A DNA stretch of 10,886 bases from Gemmatimonadota bacterium. GTDB lineage: Bacteria; Gemmatimonadota; Gemmatimonadetes; JACCXV01; JAHWKZ01. The notes beneath the pieces are model-generated. The model saw nothing but the letters and a program-made list of their open reading frames with translations. It was not told the DNA's origin and ran no database searches. Below are positions 6,769-10,886 of the stretch, piece after piece; position 1 is the first letter of the stretch; each line of letters begins with the position of its first letter. The position numbers and the translations under genes are program-made. The stretch lies in NCBI GenBank assembly GCA_019347645.1, contig JAHWKZ010000041.1, positions 1-10,886 of the forward strand. The letters are read 5' to 3'.

Positions 6769-6790
6769 ATGGCTCTCGGGACACCCGTCC

Positions 6791-7462
6791 CTAGTCGACG
6801 AAGACCTTTCGCGCGAGGTCCAGGCCCACCGACACCCTCCCGTCCTCGTGCTCCAGGGTGATCGTCCCGCCGTAGGGGGCGCGATCGACGACGGTGATGC
6901 GGGTCCCGGGCACCAGCTCCAGCGAAGCCAGGTAGCGCAGGAATTCCCCGTCCCGATCGGAGACCCGCTGCACGGTGACGGCCTCACCGGCCTCGACTTC
7001 GGAGAGCGGGCGGAGCGCGTCGGGCGGCATCGACCCCGACTTCGGCGGGATCGGATCGCCGTGCGGGTCGGTCGTCGGGTGGCCCAGCATGGCGTCGATC
7101 CGGTCCTCGAACTCCTCGCTGATCACGTGCTCCAGCCGCTCCGCCTCGTCGTGCACGGTGTCCCAGGAGTAGCCGAGCGCCTCGGCGAGGTAGAGCTCGA
7201 TCAACCGGTGATGGCGGATCACCTCGAGGGCGATCTTCTCGCCCGCGGACGACAGCGAGACGCCCTTGTAGGGCACGTAGTGGACGAGCTTCATCTCGGC
7301 GAGGCGCTGCATCATGTTCGTGGCGCTCGCCGCCGAGACGTCCATCCTGTCGGCGATCGCGGACGTCGACGCCCGCCCGGCCACCTCGCGTCCGACGGTG
7401 TAGATCGCCTTGAGGTAATCTTCGATCGGAGGGGTGATCTCGGGCAGGGTCTCGCGCGTCAT
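6791..7462 (-). CDS. DtxR/MntR-family metal-dependent transcriptional repressor
   Basis: This 223-residue protein has the three DtxR parts: a winged helix (about 10-75, IEDYLKAIY then STSAIADRMDVSAASATNMM), a metal-binding dimer domain (about 76-145) and a C-terminal SH3/FeoA-like domain (about 150-223). Metal ligands inferred by comparison are D15, H85, E89, E108, E111 and H112, the last three within VHDEAERLEHV. DtxR has Cys at the place of E108, whereas manganese-sensing MntR has Glu, so manganese or a mixed Fe/Mn response is likely. It would bind DNA with metal bound and repress uptake genes; the palindrome before feoA is the obvious target. The start ATG at 7462 has no near ribosome-binding site. 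The gene lies 34 bases after the lipoprotein gene. Metal choice is inference. Confidence 0.92.
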   Translation of the reverse strand: MTRETLPEITPPIEDYLKAIYTVGREVAGRASTSAIADRMDVSAASATNMMQRLAEMKLVHYVPYKGVSLSSAGEKIALEVIRHHRLIELYLAEALGYSWDTVHDEAERLEHVISEEFEDRIDAMLGHPTTDPHGDPIPPKSGSMPPDALRPLSEVEAGEAVTVQRVSDRDGEFLRYLASLELVPGTRITVVDRAPYGGTITLEHEDGRVSVGLDLARKVFVD

Positions 7463-7471
7463 TTGGCGTGG

Positions 7472-7500
7472 AATGTGGTCCTTCCGACCCCGCGGGTCAA
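7472..7500 (-). promoter_or_regulatory. Possible weak promoter of the DtxR-type gene
   Basis: TTGACC (7500-7495) overlaps the stop codon of the upstream lipoprotein gene and is followed after 17 bases by CACATT (7477-7472), which matches only 3 of 6 -10 positions. RNA would begin about 3 bases before the ATG. A GACCC-CGC-GGGTC dyad (7486-7498) overlaps it. The arrangement echoes the feoA promoter but is much weaker, and the gene may simply be read through from upstream. Confidence 0.3.
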
Positions 7501-8747
7501 TCGGGAGACGGGATGGCGGCGAGGCGCGCGGTCGCCGTGCGGACCCGGCTCGGCTCGACCGGATCCGTCCAGGCGAAGACGGCCTCGTCGCCGGAGAGCG
7601 CCATCCTCGGGAACCCGCTCGCCCGGGCATAGCTGGTCCGCGCCACGGTCACCGGCTCGCCGAGCCGGCCGTCGGAGCCCACGCGCCGGGCGAGGATCAA
7701 GCCGTTTCCGTCCTCCGCGCGCTCCAGCCACGACACGAGGGCCTCGCCGCTCTCGAGAAGCGCCACGTCGACCCGTCCCTCGGGAGCGCCTGCGTCGATG
7801 CCGACCGGCTCGCCGAACGTGGCTCCGGCGTCCGTCGAGCGAGCCAGTCGCACCCGCAGCGTATCGCGGGCCGCGGTATACCAGGCCACGGCGACCCGCT
7901 CTCCCCGGGCGGCGATCGCCGGCCCGTTGACCGGACAGGCGGCGATCTCCCAATCGTCGGGATGGATCCGGGCCGGATCGCTCCACGCTCCGCCCACCAG
8001 CCGAACGACGGATATGTCCCGGATCTCCTCCGGAGAGCGGTCGCGGTACGCCACGACCGGCCCTTCGGCGGCGATCGCCACGTCGGTCTGGCAGCAATCG
8101 CAGACCCGACCGTCGAGCAGCGCCTCGTCCTCCACGGCTCCCGCCGCGATCCGCGCGGCCCGGAGCGTCATCTCGGCGCCCGGATCGCCGGGTTCGCGGC
8201 CGGCGTACTCCCGCCCGTCCAGCCACACGAGCCCGAGCCCCCCGTCCTCGGCCGGAAACATGGAGACGAAGCCGTGCTCGGTCTCGGTCCCGTCACGGTG
8301 GGGGACGACCGGATCGCTCCACGTCTCCCCACCGTCGGCGGAGCGGGCGACGAGGACGTCGTAGGCGTACGTGCCGGGCCCGCTCTTCGCGAGCCAGTGG
8401 GCCGCCAGGGCGCCGTCGGGGAGCTCGAGGATCGAGGGGAAGTCGGCCCAGTTGACGAACCAGTGCTCGCCGCGGGCGATCGTCCGCGGCTCCGACCACG
8501 CGCCCCCGGTCCGGGTGGCGAACCGGAGGGCGTGACCGTCCCCCTCGGGCTCGATCCACGAAAGGTAGACCCGCCCGCCCTCGCCGACGGCGAGAGCAGG
8601 CTCGCCGCTGCCGGCGGCGGCCGGCGCATCGATCTCCTCGACGACGGTCTCCGCCCCCGCTGCGGACGGCTCGGGGATCTCGGCGTCGCACGCGAGGAGC
8701 GTCGTGGCGAGGGCGGTGGCGAGGAGGAGGACACGGAGGGCGGCCAC
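7497..8747 (-). CDS. Sialidase-like beta-propeller lipoprotein with CxCC motif
   Basis: This 416-residue exported lipoprotein has a hydrophobic signal and a lipobox ending in Cys20 (LLAC). The rest has repeating beta-propeller features: Asp-box motifs SADGGETW (136-143) and STDAGATF (304-311), plus repeated SDP/EPV and VAWYT/VLVAR strands, as in exo-alpha-sialidase-like and BNR-repeat proteins. Conserved-looking elements are WFVNWADFPS (96-105), VCDCCQTD (215-222, Cys216/218/219) and ACPVNGP (270-276, Cys271). I recall similar proteins annotated as sialidases, but I see no arginine triad or FRIP motif, so true sialidase activity is doubtful. The cysteines might bind metal or form disulfides. 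The start is GTG at 8747, preceded by TAGATT (8759-8754). It heads the minus-strand set containing the metal regulator. Confidence 0.85.
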   Translation of the reverse strand: MAALRVLLLATALATTLLACDAEIPEPSAAGAETVVEEIDAPAAAGSGEPALAVGEGGRVYLSWIEPEGDGHALRFATRTGGAWSEPRTIARGEHWFVNWADFPSILELPDGALAAHWLAKSGPGTYAYDVLVARSADGGETWSDPVVPHRDGTETEHGFVSMFPAEDGGLGLVWLDGREYAGREPGDPGAEMTLRAARIAAGAVEDEALLDGRVCDCCQTDVAIAAEGPVVAYRDRSPEEIRDISVVRLVGGAWSDPARIHPDDWEIAACPVNGPAIAARGERVAVAWYTAARDTLRVRLARSTDAGATFGEPVGIDAGAPEGRVDVALLESGEALVSWLERAEDGNGLILARRVGSDGRLGEPVTVARTSYARASGFPRMALSGDEAVFAWTDPVEPSRVRTATARLAAIPSPD

Positions 8748-8785
8748 CTCGGCAATCTAGATGCGGGCCCGATCTCGGGCTAACC
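8748..8785. promoter_or_regulatory. Divergent control region between the sialidase-like and OsmC-like genes
   Basis: On the minus strand TAGATT (8759-8754) is a -10-like box 6 bases from the GTG at 8747, suggesting a leaderless message. A 6-bp dyad, GCCCGA (8767-8772) and TCGGGC (8775-8780), lies in the middle and could be a regulator half-site pair. On the plus strand TAACCT (8781-8786) is a poor -10 candidate. No strong -35 box is visible. Confidence 0.35.
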
Positions 8786-8811
8786 TCGGTGCCATGAAGG
8801 GATGGCACCGA
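8786..8811. repeat. Perfect 10-bp inverted repeat in the OsmC leader
   Basis: The arms TCGGTGCCAT (8786-8795) and ATGGCACCGA (8802-8811) are perfect complements separated by six bases, GAAGGG. The repeat lies 22 bases before the OsmC-like ATG, between it and the divergent gene. It could be a DNA operator for a dimeric regulator or an RNA hairpin in the leader just before the ribosome-binding site. A terminator is unlikely because no T run follows. Confidence 0.75.
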
Positions 8812-8833
8812 ACCGCGAATCGAGGAGGAGACC

Positions 8834-9307
8834 ATGGGTGACGTCGTCTACGTCTCGGAGGTCGGAATCGAGCGCAAGGCGGGAGCCGTCCGCCACGCGT
8901 ACCTGCCCGCGTCGGAGGAGCCGGTCGTCTTCGGGGTGCACGGGGCGGTGGCCTCGCATTACGGCGTCTCCGAAGCCGCCATCGAGCCGCGCCCGACGAC
9001 CCTCGACTACGTCGTCGCCGCGGCCGCCGGTTGACTCACGGGAACCTTCGGGGGCGCGCTGGAAGCGCGCGGAATCGACGCGAGCGAGGGGCGGCTGACG
9101 GCCCGGGCGAGGGGGGAGGTCGAGGACGAGGAGGGGGTCCTGATCCTGAAGCGGATCGTGGTCGCCTATCGGCTGTCCGCTCCGTCCGAATCGAGGGAAA
9201 CGATCGAGAGGGTCCACGAGATCCACCACCGACACTGCCCGGTCTACCGCTCGCTCGAAGGAGCGATCGAGATCACCACCGAGCTCGAGATGGAGGAGGG
9301 AGAATGA
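8834..9307 (+). CDS. OsmC-like protein with in-frame TGA at the reactive cysteine position; probable selenoprotein
   Basis: OsmC/Ohr proteins reduce organic peroxides with a reactive Cys and a resolving Cys. Reading through TGA at codon 67 (9032-9034) gives 157 residues, normal family length. Residues 1-66 end in RPTTLDYVVAAAAG, and the family continues with a reactive Cys then Leu; here the TGA stands in that place, followed by LTGTFGGALEARGID. The second half carries EEGVLILKRIVVAYRL, ERVHEIHHRHCPVYRSL with resolving Cys135, and IEITTELE. The spacing of 68 between the two sites matches OsmC. TGA is a normal stop in neighbouring genes, so this is not a changed code. A hairpin follows at SECIS distance. 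GAGGAGGAG (8822-8830) is a strong ribosome-binding site for the ATG at 8834. The final stop overlaps the next ATG. Alternatives are a TGC-to-TGA error or a recent nonsense mutation. Confidence 0.85.
9054..9070 (+). promoter_or_regulatory. Probable bacterial SECIS hairpin
   Basis: GCGCGCT (9054-9060) pairs perfectly with AGCGCGC (9064-9070) around a GGA loop; if the top U-A pair is open, the loop is UGGAA. The loop begins 26 bases after the in-frame TGA. Bacterial SECIS elements lie just downstream of the UGA inside the coding region, with a small apical loop carrying a G near its 5' side, and this hairpin fits. A few lower pairs, UUC (9047-9049) with the GGAA at 9071-9074, may extend it. SelB binding is inferred. 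Confidence 0.65.
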
Positions 9308-10196
9308 CCGATCCGAGGGAAGGACTCCACGGCGCTTTCGCCACGGCGATCCTCGTGGCCTCGATCGCCGTCGGCTGCTCGACGGAGCGGAACGCTACGC
9401 GGTCGCCGGAGGTGGATCCCACCGGGGAGGCCACCGCCACCGTCCAGCCGCGCCCGGCGGCGGACTCGCTGCCCGACGCCATCCTCGGCGTGGCGCCGCC
9501 CCCGCGCGGGGAGGTCGCCCGCTACTTCGCCGACGACCCCGGCACGACCGGCTACCTCGTCGTTCCCGAAGGTGAAGGCCCCTTCCCGGCGGTGATCCTG
9601 ATCCATGAGTGGGACGGCCTGAACGACCGGATCCGGCAGGTGGCCGACGCGATGGCGGACGAGGGGTATCTGGCCCTTGCGGCCGACCTTTATTCGGGAC
9701 GGACGGGGGCGAACCGCGAGGAGAACCGGCGCTGGTCGAAGAAATCCGCGGCAAGCCCGACTACGTGATCGCCAATCTCGATGCCGCTCAGGAGTTCCTC
9801 CGGGACCGCGGAGACGTCACCGGGAAGATCGCCACACTGGGGTGGTGCTTCGGGGGCGGCGTGGCGCTCTCCTACGCGCTCGGCGGCGACCGTCACGATG
9901 GAACGGCGATCTTCTACGGCTCGCTGGTGACCGACCCCGACACGCTCGCGGCGATCGACCACCCGATCTACGGCACCTTCGGAGCGATGGACCGGGGCAT
10001 CCCGCCGGAGGAGGTGGAGCGGTTCGTGACGGCGCTCCGGGAGGCGGGCATCGAGAACGACGTCCACGTCTACGACGAGGTCGGACACGGGTTCTGGCTG
10101 TGGGTGGAAGAGGATCCGGCGACGCGGCGCGCGCCCGCCCTCGACGCCTGGCGGCGCCTGATGGACTACCTCGAGCGGACGCTTCGAGCCGAATGA
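9304..10196 (+). pseudogene. Dienelactone hydrolase-family lipoprotein, frameshifted
   Basis: This alpha/beta-hydrolase begins at an ATG overlapping the OsmC stop, behind a strong ribosome-binding site (GGAGGAGGGA). It has a signal with lipobox AVGC (Cys25). The first frame carries VILIHEWDGLN (H101, E102) and LAADLYSGR, then loses homology and stops near 9768. The rest, in the -1 frame to 10196, has LVEEIRGKPDYVIANLDAA, the nucleophile elbow GWCFGGG (Cys at 9846-9848), GAMDRGIP with the acid and VGHGFW with the histidine, so the Cys-Asp-His triad is intact across both frames. The join lies between about 9705 and 9735. One lost C near 9731 would give the smooth reading REENRRLVEEI; a lost G in the GGGGG at 9705-9709 is the other option. 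It may be a sequencing indel, a true pseudogene or, less likely, programmed frameshifting. Confidence 0.85.
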
Positions 10197-10697
10197 TCAG
10201 CGGACGGGCGCGTTCTCCAGCTCCGGATGCAGCCGGATCAGGTCGTCCCTGCGGAAGTAGTCCCAGGTGAACGCGAGGCCGTCGACCGTATGGGCCGCGA
10301 GAGAGAGCCGAGTCGGGCGCCAATCGGCCCGGTCGGCCGTCCCGCTTTCCGGGACGAGCGTGGCCGCCCAATGGATCGTCGAGTCGGCGAGCGTGAAGCC
10401 GAAGTCCGTCTTCGTGGTGAACGACAGCGCACGCCCGTTCCACTCGGCGTCGCGGAACTGGACGAACCAGGTGCGGCCGTGGAGCGGGAAGCGGAACTCG
10501 CCGTGGAAGGGCGCGCCGCCGCCCTCGATCCGAGCCTCGTAGAGGGCCGGCTCGCCCGAGAATGAGACGGTGTACCAGGCTCCGAGCACGGAGCGGGGGT
10601 CCGGCTGACCGGCGAGGGGATCGGTCACGGCGTCGCACGCGACCAGAGAGGTCGCGGCGAGGAGGGCGAGATTCACGAGCGGATGCCGCTTCAGCAT
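10197..10697 (-). CDS. Small lipoprotein of unknown function
   Basis: This 166-residue exported lipoprotein has signal MLKRHPLVNLALLAATSLVAC with lipobox Cys21. The mature part is beta-rich with many Trp and Tyr residues (LGAWYTVSFSGEP, ALYEARIEG, FRFPLHGRTWFVQF, LADSTIHWAATLVPESG, LAFTWDYFRRDDLIRL), like a small lipocalin-like barrel, but I do not recognise a family. I chose the ATG at 10697, which puts the signal first. An in-frame ATG at 10775 has a better ribosome-binding site (GGAG, 7-base spacing) but adds 26 residues with clearly poorer third-position G/C, about 63% against 86% after. Its stop directly abuts the stop of the convergent hydrolase (TGATCA, zero spacing). Confidence 0.75.
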   Translation of the reverse strand: MLKRHPLVNLALLAATSLVACDAVTDPLAGQPDPRSVLGAWYTVSFSGEPALYEARIEGGGAPFHGEFRFPLHGRTWFVQFRDAEWNGRALSFTTKTDFGFTLADSTIHWAATLVPESGTADRADWRPTRLSLAAHTVDGLAFTWDYFRRDDLIRLHPELENAPVR

Positions 10698-10821
10698 CGC
10701 CCAAGCTCGGCCTGGCGGCGCGTCGGGCGACTCAGCGGGTGCGGTAGCGGGATGTAGTGTGTCGGCGCGTTCCATGATGTTGCTCCAGTCCAGGGGGGAA
10801 TCGAGATCGACGGGGACGAAG

Positions 10822-10849
10822 CCCGGCGCGCCGTGCTCGACGCGCCGGG
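10822..10849. repeat. GC-rich inverted repeat upstream of the terminal lipoprotein gene
   Basis: CCCGGCGCG (10822-10830) and CGCGCCGGG (10841-10849) are perfect 9-bp arms around a 10-base spacer. No T run follows on either strand, so an intrinsic terminator is weakly supported. It may be a leader hairpin or the end of a transcript entering from beyond 10886. The remaining sequence from 10698 to 10886 shows no recognisable coding region. Confidence 0.4.
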
Positions 10850-10886
10850 TTGGTGATTACGACGCGGAGCTCCAGCTCTCCTCGTG

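Noticed and set aside
8834..9034. A separate 66-residue gene ending at the TGA
   Set aside because: The sequence stops in mid-domain of OsmC, and homology continues in the same frame directly after the TGA.
9032..9034. TGA read as Trp or Gly through a changed genetic code
   Set aside because: TGA serves as an ordinary stop in the YgfZ, adenosyltransferase, glcD and hydrolase genes, and the family residue here is Cys.
9705..9709. Programmed -1 frameshifting at the G run in the hydrolase gene
   Set aside because: There is no classic slippery heptamer or obvious stimulatory hairpin, and a single-base loss near 9731 explains the reading better.
10698..10775. Upstream start at 10775 for the last lipoprotein
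   Set aside because: It has a good ribosome-binding site, but its 26 extra codons have non-coding-like third positions and push the signal peptide inward. Kept only as an alternative.
10774..10886. Plus-strand open frame running off the right edge
   Set aside because: It is short, has no ribosome-binding site and no recognisable protein features.

Overview
The window is high-GC, densely coded bacterial DNA. Third codon positions are about 90% or more G/C in most genes. Secreted lipoproteins with Ala/Gly-Cys lipoboxes are common, and two genes have TAnnnT boxes 6-9 bases before starts that lack a good ribosome-binding site. A two-subunit glycolate oxidase, a LigD-type polymerase segment and a sialidase-like lipoprotein with a CxCC motif would fit Gemmatimonadota or a related soil, sediment or marine phylum. 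This is a guess from content; there is no rRNA or other marker.

Layout. (1) 1-2682, minus strand: glcD, then an overlapping glcF whose second half has been replaced in frame by a LigD-type polymerase domain that runs off the window edge. (2) 2766-5649, plus strand: a tight four-gene run of a CcmI-C-terminal-like lipoprotein, a DUF3891 protein, a YgfZ/GcvT-like folate-binding protein and a PduO-type cobalamin adenosyltransferase. (3) 8747-5686, minus strand: a sialidase-like beta-propeller lipoprotein, a DtxR/MntR metal-dependent repressor, a small FeoA-like protein and a NYN-nuclease/cold-shock-domain protein. A near-consensus promoter overlapped by a perfect 14-base palindrome sits between the repressor and feoA. 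(4) 8834-10196, plus strand: an OsmC-like protein followed, with an ATGA overlap, by a lipoprotein dienelactone hydrolase that is frameshifted here. (5) 10697-10197, minus strand: a small lipoprotein of unknown function whose stop abuts the hydrolase stop.

The main result is the OsmC-like gene. Its frame is interrupted by one TGA exactly where the family has its reactive (peroxidatic) cysteine. Beyond it the frame continues for 90 codons of clear OsmC sequence, including the resolving cysteine, and ends in an ATGA overlap with the next gene. A 7-bp GC-rich hairpin with a GGA loop lies 26 bases after the TGA, where a bacterial SECIS element is expected. I read this as a selenocysteine-containing OsmC-like peroxidase. 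Annotation that treats TGA as stop would leave only a 66-residue fragment. A 10-bp perfect inverted repeat sits in its leader.

The second result is the in-frame GlcF::LigD-polymerase chimera, which could be a real deletion fusion or an assembly join. Together with the hydrolase frameshift it means sequence quality should be checked before any of these is called biology. No tRNA, rRNA, CRISPR array or insertion sequence was seen, and no gene-free stretch exceeds 300 bases.
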